Origin: Batkoa obscura
Taxonomy: Eukaryota; Entomophthoromycota; Entomophthoromycetes; Entomophthorales; Batkoaceae
Length of the DNA: 64,000 nt
Direction of reading: 5' to 3'
NCBI GenBank assembly: GCA_030770535.1
Contig: JASVEC010000013.1
Location: 806,001-870,000, forward strand
Shown piece by piece: positions 24,900 through 38,723 of this stretch. Each line of letters opens with the position of its first letter. Position 1 is the first letter of the stretch. The position numbers and the translations under genes are program-made. A model generated the notes under the pieces. The model made no database searches. It was not told the DNA's origin and saw only the letters and a program-made list of their open reading frames with translations.

Positions 24900-26204
24900 C
24901 CCTTGTTGTGGCTTTTATTTAGATAAATTCTTAACTATTCAGTTTTAATATTGATATGATAAATAAAAATTTAAGGAGAAACTCTGCTGAACATTTTTTT
25001 TAAAAACCTTGAACCCAATAAGGCATGTGGTTTTTATTCTTTTAAAATATTATGGGATAAAAAGATGTTCCGTGGCCAATTGGCTAGTTGTTTAGTTTGA
25101 TAGCATTAGAACTGTTAGCTTCTGGTATTTGACTATTCTATTCAAACCAATGTATCAGGATTGTCTCTTGTTTGCAACTAATATTCTATTAACTAGCTTA
25201 ATTTAGAAATCCCCAGAACTCTCTTCATCGTCTGAGTAAAAAGCTGTTCCAAATCTTAAGTACAGTAATAAGCCACACTCGAACTTCTTACCTAACAACC
25301 TGTCTGGGCTACCCTTTTATATTCTCAAAAATAGTATAAATACTCAGTCTTTTCTTTATAAACAAACAATTAACCTACGATCGATAAACATTAAATTCTA
25401 AATTTTTTTATTATAGGGTGGTTTGTGAAGAGTTTTTGAAATAGTTTAATAACTTATTTTCCACAAATCAGAGCTTTACGAAGCTTATATATATAATAAC
25501 GTTAGTATTAAACCATCATACACTAAAGATTCATAAACTTATAACGTGTGGAAAGAACATATTTATATTTAAAATTCTTAGAAGAAAAAAACATCTACAT
25601 ACAAATATTGCAAATTTTAAGATAAATCAAATTATATTATCTAATTGTTGACTTAATCAAGTCTTTAAACAAATAATTAAACCTCATAAAACATTAACCA
25701 TTTAAAAATACAAATCTACTATTTAAACATTATTTTACGTTGAAAGATCAAATAAAAAAAATTGAGCTTTGACTATACAAACTATTGAAAATTTTTAAAT
25801 GTTTATATTTAAACTATTTAGCAATAATTTAGAACACTTTCACAACGTTTCTATTTAATTCTTCCATCTTTTTTAAATCTTCTCTATTTTACTTAAATGG
25901 ATCATATAATCATGATTGTAAATTTATTGAAATAAATCCAATCAAACATGTTTATTCAAATATATAGCTCTTTTCTTAATATAAAATTTCTATTACTGTT
26001 CTTTCAAGGGATATAAAAATATGACTCTGATAACAAAAAACTATAAATTCATCCCGTTTGACTAATAATAAGAATAAATTTTAAAAATATCATTTGAGTG
26101 TAAACATAAGAAAGGATGCATGTCAAAATAAGTGTATTTATAGTTGGATATATATATTAAAATTGAAGAAAAAGGATATAATATAATGTATAACGGATAT
26201 TTGA
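24900..26204. other. Spacer between the inverted kelch copies
   Basis: AT-rich, no gene. A possible worn tRNA-like promoter (A-box-like TGGCCAATTGG near 25072) is discussed in the findings. Confidence 0.45.
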
Positions 26205-27906
26205 CAGTAAAATTATTGTTATAGTTATTGTCATTGACTAGTGCAATAAAAAGCGACTTTAAGAAAACCACAAAAGAGAACAAGGAATTTATAAAACGTA
26301 GTACTGTATTATATTATCAAATGTTAGTAGTTTATAACACAATAAAAAGGAAAGTACCTAACATTGAGGAAGAAACAAACGAAAAGGAAAGTTTAAGAAA
26401 TAGTCTTTTCTTAATTAATTTGACTTCAACTATCAATTTGGAATAAATTTCTTCAAATGCAAACTTAAAAGAAACGTCCTAAATACTAAGCTTGACATAC
26501 GTTTATGTATGCATATAATATCAGCCTAAATGTTGTAACAGGATTATATAAATTTCATTCCAATAATAAAGTTGAGAACGACAAGTTCTGATATTCAAGG
26601 TTATATACTGTCAATTTAAAACATGAAAAGTGAGTCACAAGAAAACTCATGCTCCCATTTTCTGAGAAAGCTTTTAGTGGTAGATCAATAATAAGCGCGA
26701 ATGATAAACTGTATGCTTGTGGTGGTTGCTTTTTGGATATGAATACAACCTTTTCTGTATTAAGCAATAAAATCACCGTTTTTAACATCACCAGTCCTTA
26801 TATGCCATCTAGTGTTTATAGCTTAGACAGTGGTTTACCTACTAATACTTCTCATACAGCTACTATAATTATACTTGGTGGTTTATCTTATGATGATTCT
26901 TTTTATATGATACCTGATAGTAGGTACAGATCCAAGCTCAAAGGTATGGCAAAGAATCAACAATAGCAAACCTGAGCTATACTTACTCATATAATATTGA
27001 TGTGAAACCAGGTGAAAGGATGGAAACAAAGAATTGCGATGGTAGAATAAGAATAGGACATTCAGCTACTTATTTATCTGATTTGAATTGTATACTGGTT
27101 TATGGAGGTACAGATAAAGTAAATGATTATATTACTTTATATAGTGATATTCAGCTATTGAATTTAACTGATTGGCAATGGACAAAAATCAAAGTTATCG
27201 ACTTTAATAATATAATATTTGACATTGGTAGAGCATGGCATTCAAGTGAGCTAATTAATGACAAAGTTGTGTTTTTTTACGGAGACATTAATAATAATGA
27301 TAGTCAATATGATATTATCGCAATTGATTTAAAAACACTTGATCTAGAGAAGAAAACAATCAAATTAAGTAACACAATTGGACCAGCATTAAAAAAAGAG
27401 AATGAAAATTTCAATCAATTATATACATCAGATGGACATACGAATCATAAGGACAGTAATTGTAGGAAATCATTAAATTCAACAGATAATTCAAAAATGG
27501 ATGAGATTGCTGGTAGTTTAGTTGTGATAATTTTATTTCTTATAATTATTCATGATTTATTTGTTATAAGAACAAGAAGAAATAGAATATCAATAAAACT
27601 AATAATAATATATCAGTGTCATTGTCGCCTTCCTTAAATTCATTAAAGATATCCTATCTTAATACTAAAAATGGCAATGAATATGAAATTTGGGATTTGA
27701 ACCCTCATTACGTTGATCCTTCAACTAACAATCTAGAATTTGAGCTAAGCCAATTTAACAATCTTATAGTATTATAATGGAATATTACTATTGGTTCATC
27801 TAATGATAATTTAACTAGAGTAGATACAAAAGAAATAGTAATTAGCTTTGTTAATACTTCAACTGAAAACAGTATCACTTTTAATTCATTTATTAATTTT
27901 AAATAA
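26205..27906 (+). pseudogene. Broken kelch/TM gene copy, inverted relative to 23112-24800
   Basis: Colinear with the open kelch gene but on the other strand. The N-terminal block (KENKEFIKRSTVLYYQMLVV) matches NKEFTKCSTILYDKILLV. A second block keeps LYACGGCFLDMNTTFSVLSN and HTATIIILGGLSYDDS. A third block (27002 on) matches exactly over a long tract. After it come a different juxtamembrane segment, a hydrophobic helix (AGSLVVIILFLIIIHDLFV) and, in another frame, a tail with EYEIWDLNPHYVDPSTNN. In-frame stops and frameshifts occur at the front, near 26440, around 26966-27000 and after the TM segment, so no full product is expected. Sequence outside the third block is clearly diverged from the open gene. 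Confidence 0.85.
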
Positions 27907-28223
27907 ATTAGCTCATATAATCAATGTTTTGTATTATTATTAATACAATAAAGGATATGATTATTTATGATATCAAACTGTGAGATTGCAATTATTGTGA
28001 AATGTTAAAAGTGCTAATACAGTAGTACATAAAATTTAATCAAATAAAAATAACTTGTCTTCGTATATGAACATCACATTTCTATTTATAAATTACTACT
28101 TAAGATCCAGCTTGATCTATTCTATTCTATATAAGTAAATTTGATACAATAATAAAAATAATGTGAAATAGTAATAGCTTCTAATCTACATTTTAATATT
28201 GGATTCACCTTAATAAACCCTAT
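27907..28223. other. Intergenic, nothing seen
   Basis: AT-rich spacer between the kelch pseudogene and the 3' end of the NADH dehydrogenase gene. Confidence 0.5.
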
Positions 28224-30178
28224 CTAAAATCGACTAACATCTCTACCAAAAGCCCAAGTCATAAACCTATAAAATTCAATAAGCAAAGTCAACACATAAA
28301 AAATAAAAGTTACCAATATACTGGGATCAACAACTTATTTCTCCAAGAGACAGATTTGGTCATGTAAGCAGAACGCCATAAGAACCAAGCAACGTAACCC
28401 GATTGTTTAATTTTTCCTTTACCAGATTCATTTAAAGGATCTGATAATTCTACAATCGCTTGCCAATTTCCTAAATAAGCCATAATCCCTTTATTATTAA
28501 ATTTAAATGGCTTATTTAATTTTGTAGATAACGGACGTTCGTAAAATTTAGGATCATTGAATTTTTGTATTAAATAAGTGGCTTGTTGTTCCGCTACTTG
28601 AGCTGTGCAAGCCAATGGGTTGCCTTGAATCGTTGCGCAATCCCCAATACCATACCTGGTTTATAGTAGATGGATTAGTTTTATTCTGAAATAATATTTT
28701 CATAAAATTTACACTTTATCGTCTAATACTTGATTGGTTTTTTTGCTTAGCAATCGTAGTTGATCATCTGTTGATAATCGCCATCCGTCAGCAGCTATAT
28801 TCTCTTTCAAATTTTTTATTAATGGGGTTTCTGTTACACCAGTAGCCCAAACTACCATACCAACAGGGACTATATTTATAATTAGTTTTTATTCTAAACA
28901 TAAAATAAAAATAGTTACTTTCTTCTCCATCCTTTAATATTATAGAGTCTGATTTAATTTCTGTAATTGAGGTACCTTAAAAAAGGAATTAAATTTTATA
29001 CTCTCATATAAAGTTACAACAATCTTTACCCGTTTTAATTTTGATACCTTCACGATTCATTAATTTAGTAGCAAAAGTGGATAACTTGGAATCAAATGAA
29101 GATAAAATATTTGGTGCAACATCATAAAGCGTCATTTTAACAAATGGCATAAGAGTGGGATATAACTTTGCCATATCTTCTTTTAATAAATCGTGTAACT
29201 CAGCCGAAAATTCGACTCCCTTTATAAATTAATTAATACATATCAAAACAAACAATATCTGGGAATTACTGTTGGTCCTCCGCCTACAACTTTAATATAA
29301 AAGAGTCAAATTTAAATAGTAAACAACATAATAAAATTCAATTACCAGCGAAATTTAATAACCTCTGCTTATCTTCCTCATTAGAAGTTGGTAAAATTGC
29401 CTTTTCAAAGCCTAAAAAATAAACTTGAGCTAAAACTAAACAATATAATAGCACTTACAATCCATAACCTTTCTACGAATACTTCTAGCATTTGTAATAT
29501 CCTTTAAAAAATGAGCGTGTTCCCCAACCCCTTTAATACCAAACGTATTAGAAATGGCACCTACAGCCACAACAAGATGATCATAACCAATATCAAATGA
29601 TTGCTTATTATCAAAATTGGGAGCAATCTTTAACTTTTTATCCTCAAACTTAATCTCTTGACAACTTCCTTCGATATAATGGACCTTTGGATTATGCTTA
29701 CGTATCGTTTCAGTAATGGTACGAAACTCCAAAGTACCTACTGAAGTACTTGCCAATAGTGGTGTAAATAGAAAGTAATTTCTTGGTGAAATCAGAGTGA
29801 CGTCATATTTCTTATTGTCTAAATCCTTTGCTAACTTAAATCCTAAAGATGAGTTAGTGTTTAATTTAGCTATTGACTAATGATTCAATTACCTCCCCAG
29901 CCTGAACCTTTTTAATAGATAAAAAACAAATCGTTATTATTATTATTGATTTTCTATGAGTTCTAATTACCAAGTATCATGACCCTTTCTATTAAAAATT
30001 ACTATTGTAATAAGTTATAGCAGTTAAAATTTACCTTTAGTATACCTTACATAAGAAGTTGAAGAGAAGGCTCTGAAATAGCTACCTATAGTAATAAAAA
30101 TAAATTACAATAAACTAAAAAGTTCTAGTATATACCTTTTAACCCAACTATTCTACTATTACTTTTTAAACTATACAT
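28224..30178 (-). CDS. NDE1: Mitochondrial type II NADH:ubiquinone oxidoreductase (NDE/NDI)
   Basis: Rotenone-insensitive, single-subunit NADH dehydrogenase of the inner membrane, feeding electrons to ubiquinone without proton pumping. Many short exons. The N-terminus (ATG 30178..30176) is MYSLKSNSRIVGLKG then SYFRAFSSTSYVRYTK, an arginine/serine-rich presequence without acidic residues, as expected for import. The FAD-binding motif spans introns and reads VMILGSGWGGF. LISPRNYFLFTPLLASTSVG is the family hallmark, and DHLVVAVGAISNTFGIKGV is the second dinucleotide-fold segment. The C-terminus YVAWFLWRSAYMTKSVSWRN, then FMTWAFGRDVSRF in the last small exon, is the membrane-associated end. External (NDE) versus internal (NDI) orientation cannot be settled; the symbol is provisional. 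It implies aerobic respiration. Confidence 0.91.
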
Positions 30179-30822
30179 TCTAAATTTTGAAAAAAGATAA
30201 ATTTGCTTTGTTGATATTTCAGTTATATATCGATGATTTTTAATTGTAATTCAGGGATAATAGATTTCATCATCCGCAACCATGACTCATTTTTTACCCC
30301 AAAACCCAATTATTTCTTGTCGGAAAATACCAAAAGATTTGAAATTGATGCTATTTTTAGGTAAGAATAAACAGGTAGCTTATTAAAGAAGAGGAGCCTT
30401 GAGCTGAAAATCGAAAGCTTAATTGGCTTAAAATAGAGTGGGTTTAAAATATGGAATTCAGAATGATTCTACTTGGTTCTATTTAATTTTATTTTTCATT
30501 ATTCGCCTCTATTTAGTACTATCGTCCTTTTTAAAACTTTGAAATGTTTATTTTAAAAATGGGAGACCATTTTATTAAAATTGTTTGAGTGCTTTTAATC
30601 CTTCAAAGGTTTAAAATTTTGGCCTGCAAAAGGCTCAAGGTTGGTAAATTAAGTCTTGCCCAAAAAAACAGGGATAAAGTCGAAATTAATTTGGGGATGT
30701 ATTTTTGTGCTTAAGAATTTTACTACCAATTTTTCTGCACAAATAGCGCTTAAAAATGGAAAAAGTGATGAAGCCAAAAAACACCCCCATTTAGTAAAAT
30801 TTAATTTAAATTTCTTTACAAA
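30179..30822. other. Intergenic with MITE copy 5
   Basis: Promoter side of the NADH dehydrogenase gene and a spacer carrying MITE copy 5. Nothing else seen. Confidence 0.5.
30693..30788 (+). mobile_element. MITE copy 5
   Basis: GGGGATGTATTTTTG at the left, CCAAAAAACACCCCC at the right. The flanks are ATTT on both sides (30689-30692, 30789-30792), a 4-bp duplication that differs from the ATAT of other copies. Confidence 0.9.
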
Positions 30823-32060
30823 ATGTTAACTAAACTACCAGATATCATATTAATTGAAATCTTCAAATACAATAAACCAAAAGCTTTATTTGATTTGTTG
30901 TTTTAAGTAAAAGGTTTTGCAATATTGCAATGTAAGCGATTAAGTGATATTCTGGCACTCTCGTGGAGGAATATTATCAACAATTACAATTATAATTACA
31001 ATTTGCTCAAAAACGTGGTGATGATATCAAGTATCCATATACTTATAGCACGGATCAACCTGATTGTTTAGATTTATATAAGTGTATAAAAGGGCTGTCC
31101 ACAAGGTATGGATTATTCAGTTATAGTAAACAAATTTCGACACCATCATTTGAAAACTCAATAGTTAAAATAGCTCAACAAAGGTATATTAGAAAATTAG
31201 AAGCTATGTTTGGGAACAAAGATTATCACCCACTTTTGTTAATCTGGATACAAAGCAACTTAATAATTAGAGGCTAATTATTAGAAAATTGGAAGCATTT
31301 GAAATAGAAACTGAAATTTTAGTATTAAAGGATTTAATTCAAGATTCAAGTAGAGCCAAATTAAAGGTGCTTAAAATAGAGATGGGAACTCTAGATTTAA
31401 CTGCTATGAATGAAATAAAAGATTCCCTCAATCAGCTGTATTCTATCCTAATACCAATAATTATAGAATAGCCTTTTTATTTTTAAATACTCATAGCTTT
31501 CTTTCACTTGAGCAATTTAAGTTGTGGTTAGATTCGGATAACGCTGTTGATATAATGAAATACTTTAGAGATTTAAAGAAAATTTAGGATGTGAAATTAG
31601 GAATCAAATGAATGCAAATGCAAATTTATCAAACATATTAGAACAGCTTAAAGGCAATAAAATCCAAAGTTTAAGTACAAAAAATCAAGTGGCTTTCAAT
31701 CTGATGAATCTAAAAAACATGAAGTATTTAACAAAATTAAGTCTATATTATAATGAATCATTTAAGTGTTATTTAGTTGCTGTTTTGCCTAAGTTAAACC
31801 TCAAAGTATTAAAATTGGACAGTACGTGATATGATGAAATAAAATTCGATTAGATAGGATTATGAGTAATTATAGCGAAGCAAATAATCAAACGGTGTTG
31901 AAACAAAATTTGAGTTGTAACTCCGTTACTAAAGTTTTATTTGTTAATTCCGATTTTTAGGTTCAATCCACTTTTGATTTTTTAACGTTATTTTCAAATA
32001 TTCAAGTAATTATAATTTAGCTACTTCAATGATTGAGCAAGACAATATTCCGATAATTCA
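30823..32060 (+). pseudogene. F-box (LRR-type) gene relic
   Basis: Starts with a readable F-box, MLTKLPDIILIEIFKY, followed soon by a stop. Downstream pieces in shifting frames look like the leucine-rich part of fungal F-box proteins, for example SRAKLKVLKIEMGTLDLTAM and MKYLTKLSLYYNESFK with LPKLNLKVLKLDS. Several stops lie between them and no intron set rescues the reading. F-box genes are greatly expanded in Glomeromycotina, which fits the supposed host. The 3' limit is approximate. Confidence 0.55.
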
Positions 32061-32305
32061 TAGCTTAAGAAAGCCTGTAGTTTTTATTTTTTATTTTTAT
32101 CTTTTATTTTTTTAATAAATGTATTAAAATGAAGTTAGCAGCAATACTTTACCCACCAGACATTTAAAAGTGGTGCGAAAATTATAAATCAAATTGTGCA
32201 AGGATTTTCACAAAATCTTATACTATTCTTTAGATGTTAAAAAACAAAAAGCATTAAACTCAACTCTTTGTCCATAAACATAATTTTGATTAAAATTATA
32301 ACATT

Positions 32306-33593
<1,288 letters not shown>

Positions 33594-34313
33594 TTGCATA
33601 GTGTTTGTTTAATTAGATTAAAATTATATAGATTAGCCGTGATTTGTTTGCTTATATATTTTGAAGTAATGTTGTTTGAACAAATCAGATATAATATTGG
33701 TTACTATTTGAAATAATGAATGGTTATACTATAGAATTTATATCACGACATTCAAAATGTTAGTTTAGATTTTGATCAAAATATTCCATTTTAATTTCAT
33801 TTCTTTTAATACAGTGATCAGCTTAAAATTATAATAATCATTAACATAGTTATTTTATATTAAAGTGAACTCTTGTACAACCTAATTTATTTAAATTTAT
33901 GTTTACTTAAAATGGTTTAAATAACAACATTTAGCTCATTATTGTACTGAATTAATTAATCATTTAATAAAACAACCTTATCCATATTAATTAACTAAAA
34001 ATCGAAACCATAATTCTGGAACTCGGAACCTCACTTATGAAATTCCAAAAGCACTTGAAATTTTTTTGTCAACAAATATCATCATTAACGTACAGCTATA
34101 TCGCTTCAAAATACGCTACCCAACGTTTAAAAGGCTTTTAATCGAATAAAGGGAAGAAGAATGGATATAAATTTTCTATCTTAAAATTTATTAATTTGAA
34201 AAAAAGATTAATACTCAAGTTATTCTCTTAAAAAAACAACGCGAAATGATTTTAGGACTAAATAAAAAATATGGAAAAGATAATACTGAAGCTTTTTTTA
34301 AAACACATCTTGA
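33594..34313. other. Intergenic between convergent genes
   Basis: 720 bp, AT-rich. A 100-base piece near 33995-34140 reads as TYEIPKALEIFLSTNIIINV in one frame and may be a small coding relic, but it has no start or clear family. Nothing else seen. Confidence 0.4.
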
Positions 34314-35205
34314 TTAAACATTATCAGTGACAAAACTAGGATCCTTAGGTACAATCTTTCTGAATCTACCATTGAAGGTAGTTGCCTCTACTTTAAAAAA
34401 TGTGAATAAAAAATCAAACTTTAAAAAAATCTTGCTTACCAGAAGGATCCGAAAACACCACCTGGGTAGCAGGTTGATAATAGAATACAGGTCGATATCT
34501 ATTTTCTTGAATTGCTTTAAGTTGATTTCTTAGCTCCTCTCTTTCGGCAGCCCGTTTTAATTTTAACGCTTTTCTAGCCGCTTTATCCACACAATTATCT
34601 ACGCTCCTTGCGCCCCTTTCCACTTTAGCCATCTCTGGGAATGAAGTGCGTAAAGCACGAGGTTTTACTTCATAAGGGTAAGGGAGCAAGTTTTTAAAAT
34701 TACCTGGCATCAAATTAGTGTATCCTCTATCTACTGGTCCGGTGCTGGACTCTGAAGACTTTGATAATGCTTTAGCTATCGTTTTAGTCGTTGTTTTAGG
34801 TACTTTAATAGTCTCTGTTTTCTTTTTTGGCTTTCTTATCCTTTTTGGCTTAGGTTGGTTTTGGGTTGGCACCTGCGTGGTAGTAAAGTTTTCTATCGCT
34901 GGATGAGGCGTGGGAGCTATCAACCTTTGGTGTTGCTGAGATAAACTTATTCCTGACTTTTCAGATAATTGAGGGGGTTGCATTAAAGGTAAATGGCTAA
35001 AGTGAGGACTTAGACTAAACGTCGAAAGTGCGTTTTGGTGTAATTCTTGGGCTATTCTATGAGTCAGTTCAAGGGTGTCTGGGAAATGGGATTGATGGAC
35101 CATGGGCATCGTGAAAGGATGCATAGAATTATGATCTATATGAACTACCTGTTGCCCATGGTTGGCTGGGAAATCAAAATGTTTAAACAAATTATCTTCG
35201 TTCAT
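34314..35205 (-). CDS. Unrecognised lysine-rich protein
   Basis: Two exons (35205..34440 and 34390..34314) encode about 280 residues. The N-terminal third is His/Pro/Gln-rich and disordered. A basic KPKRIRKPKKKTETIKVPK stretch near residue 120 looks nuclear. The C-terminal third looks structured: GYTNLMPGNFKNLLPYPYEV, then an Arg/Lys/Ala helix (CVDKAARKALKLKRAAEREE) and YRPVFYYQPATQVVFSDPS. Splicing adds VEATTFNGRFRKIVPKDPSF, and the protein stops at 34314. The intron splits a codon cleanly, which supports the model. I do not recognise the family. A chromatin or transcription role is only suggested by composition. Confidence 0.75.
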
Positions 35206-36983
35206 TTTTTAAGAATTAAAAGGCTAAAGGAAGTGTAGGAATTGATGGATAGTAGCTAGGTTCTCAATTTTGGATTGGATTATTTTAGCCAATTAATTTT
35301 TCTTCTGGTTTTTGGCAATGATTCAATTATTGCAAATTTATTGGGAATGAGAGTAAATTAGGGATAATATGGGTAAATTGCTACTTTAGACTTTATATAA
35401 TTTTATAGTAAAGATGGCTTTGAATTATCTAATAGTACATGTTAAATGCAATAGTACAAACAGAACAACTAAATAAAGTAGGGTCCATTTATTTAAATAT
35501 TGTATATGTCATTGTTAAAAAAATAAGTATATAAATTATCAAATACAGAAATCGTATTTTATGATTTCTTTTAAATAAGCTTAAGCAATTTGTTGGCTTA
35601 AAGTTGTTTAATACATTAATTTTAAAGCTTTTTATTATTGGAATTAAGATAGAATCACTTCTTTTTCACTTTTCTTAATAGCTCGACTATCATACCCATT
35701 AAATAAGTAAATATTTTAATATATAATTGAATAGATATCTACACTAGTATTCATATAAAGCTAAACAGTCAAAAGTAAGCAAGAATATTTAAGTGCAATA
35801 AAAAGATGGAACAGAAGTCTTTAAATTAAGCTAAAAAACTAAAAAACTAAAAATTAAAAAATTCAGACTAATGTAAATGTAGTAATACTTAATTGTTACT
35901 ATAAACTTTATTCTTATTTACTTATTAGTTGTTGCAAATATTTGTGTGAATTTACTATACGTAAAAAGCGGAAGAGTATTCTTTGATACATAAAATTGAC
36001 ATACTGCTTTTGCATGAGTAACGCTCAGCACAAGGGGATTAAAAATATTAACTTTTTAATATAAATTTAAACAAGATTTTAAATATATCATGTAATTAAA
36101 GATGTTACAATGTTTTGTTGTATTTGATAAGCCACAAAAGGCCACTTATGCAAAAAGCGGTTATATCAATTTTTAAAATTTTAATTTATTTGCATATAGT
36201 GGAGGAGCTGGGTTCTCAGCGAACAATTTAAATACCCAGAGTTTTATTTTTGAATATTAAAGCTTCTAGAAAAGAAACTTTTTAATCTAATATAGTGACG
36301 AATGACTTTCTAAATAGAAAATAAACTGTATATAAAAGTTCATAAACTGTTTGCAATAGAACAACACTTTACATAAGAATGATGACAGACTCTACACAAT
36401 AAGAAGCAATAGCTTTTAGACAAAAGAACAACTGTACTTGGGCACAAAAACTCTATTAAAAATTGTTACTCCATCAACTTATTCTGGTAAAAAACATTAT
36501 AGGATTTCTTGTTATTGCTACTATGTATATTTTACAACGTTTTAAACTTTATTAAAGTGTTGTAATAAATTAAATTTATATCCAAATATCAACATATGAA
36601 GGATATTAAAAGTTGATAGTTCAAAATTTATGTAAGAGAAATATATGATAAGATAATGTCCTTTAAAGTTAATATGTTTGAAGCTTAAACAATTTTAAGT
36701 TTAGTTTATGTTATAAAATCTATTTTTTATTATGAACCAATATAAAACTTAATTTAAAATAATCTTAGCTAAAAATGAAATGAAATTTGAATCAACTTCA
36801 TCTTAACTACCAATCAACTATCAGTATTTATGCAATAAAATCAAATGATTAAAATCCATCTTAAAAAAACGAAATTATAAAAATATAGATTTACAGTTTA
36901 TCAGAGAATCCCCCACGAATTTTTAAACAAAGAAACTAATCTCAAGCACTTCGTTTTTTATTGATATTGTATTTTAATCCCAA
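35206..36983. other. Gene-free spacer, 1.8 kb
   Basis: Divergent promoter region between the gene at 34314 and Lunapark. AT-rich, no coding or family repeat recognised. Confidence 0.5.
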
Positions 36984-38313
36984 ATGGCAGGCCTGTTTTC
37001 ACTTTTTACATCGGTAAGGGAACAATAATTAATGCTATTATCTGAATTAAACTAATATACTAGTCCAACAACGACGCGAAATATGAAAAGCAATTAGAAG
37101 AGATAGAAAAGAAGATTAAACAGAAAGAGTTAACGATATCTGAAATAAAGTTAAATAAAGGTTCAGCTTTCACCTTTTATCTTTATACAGTATCAGCTTA
37201 TTTGTTTTATGGTGCTGTTTATTTCGTTCTATTGAGGTCCCCAGAGTTTGATAACTGGGAATCTGCATTGATTAAGGCTTCTCCTCTTATTTTGTTTCCA
37301 GTTTTGTAAGATTTTTTCGAGTTTCTGTTTATTTTAATGTTTTAATAATTTAAAGGGCTTACGTCTATCATAATAGTTCTAATGCTTATTATCAAAAAAG
37401 ATTGAATTCAGAAAGTAAATGATTTATGTTTGGTTTGATTATTACTTATATTTTTTAAGCTGACCAACTCTCTGCGTTAAAAACAAAGCTTAGGATAACT
37501 GTAAGGAATTTAAGTTTAATATCTTTTGAATGGTGGTAATATTTTTTTATAGATTGATGAGTTGAAAAAGAATTCATCTTATTACAAAACCAAAAGTATA
37601 CTCGAACGTTATGAACAAGAAGATAGGGTAATAATTATGTTCATGCTATTATAAATTAGTTAATAGTTAAAGGAAAAGGCACAAGTCCAAAGAGCTGCTC
37701 CTAAAAAAGCATCAGTACCTTTAGGTAATTCGGAGTTTTTTATTCACTAATATACCTAATTTTTCACAGCTCAATCACAAACTCTTCGTCAAAGAGTTCC
37801 TCAAAATAATGGAAATAATTCTCAAAAACAAGCCAATGCTGGTATCGCATTAAAGCCAAGTAAGATTGCTTTTATATCAAATGCTCATTTATCAATAATT
37901 TAGGAACTTCCCAAGCACCAAATATTCAAGTAGAAGGAGGGCAACCATGGTTTGGTAAACTAATGGACGCTATTGTTGGTGAAGAAGAAAAGAACACAGA
38001 TGCTACCAAATTTGCCTTAATTTGCAGTAACTGTTTTGGTCACAATGGACTGGTATCTGCTAACGATTATAATATCATACAATATACATGCCCAAAATGC
38101 AATACGTTTAATCCATCACGTCGTTCCCAACGTCGTAAATCAGTAGAGAACTTGAATTTGACTGAAGAACAACAACAAGAGCTTATGAAGCGTTCGATGA
38201 CCGCTGCACCTAAACCTAGTGTACCTAAAAACAGAAAGGTATTGCCTCAGGAGTTTATGAAAAATAAAGATACTTCAGTAGCTAGTAAAAATGAGGCGAT
38301 TAAACAGGAATGA
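36984..38313 (+). CDS. LNP1: ER junction protein Lunapark (Lnp1)
   Basis: Stabilises three-way junctions of the tubular ER network, acting with atlastin/Sey1 and reticulons. About eight short exons. The sequence starts MAGLFSLFTS. A coiled-coil (AKYEKQLEEIEKKIKQKEL) precedes two membrane segments, YLYTVSAYLFYGAVYFVLL and the SPLILFPVL region. A second coiled-coil follows (LSALKTKLRIT and ELKKNSSYYKTKSILERYEQ). A linker rich in Asn/Gln/Pro then leads to the zinc ribbon CSNCFGHNGL ... YTCPKCNTFNPSRR, the Lunapark signature. The tail is basic and disordered. All four zinc ligands are present. The MAG start fits a possible N-myristoylation site only loosely, since position 2 is Ala. Length and order match the family. 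Confidence 0.9.
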
Positions 38314-38723
38314 GACAGGAATTGAGCTAGGTTTATATTTCAAGTAGAATCTAGGTTATTTTTAGTGTCATGCTTTTATTATTGTATTAGTCCGAAATGA
38401 TGTTTTAGGTTTATGAATATGCTAAAGAATGGATTTTCGATAATAAAGTTTATTTTATTTGGTTATATTATATTATGAAATAAAATTTTAACTAAGGTTG
38501 TTTAAATTAGTACTTTTGTTATTGAACATGACATTTCAACTGTTGTTTATTATTAAATTTTATAACTTTTATTTTTGTATAAAATAGTCACTACTATTTT
38601 TGAAAAGTTAAACTTTTTAACTTTCACACCTCAAAAATTTCGAAATTCTAATTTTTGAAAAATCAAAAAATTTTAAACCAATAAAAAAAGAATTGTCTCT
38701 TTTTATTTTTTACAAAAACAAGA
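38314..38723. other. Intergenic, nothing beyond UTR/promoter sequence
   Basis: 410 bp AT-rich spacer between two genes on the same strand. Confidence 0.5.
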
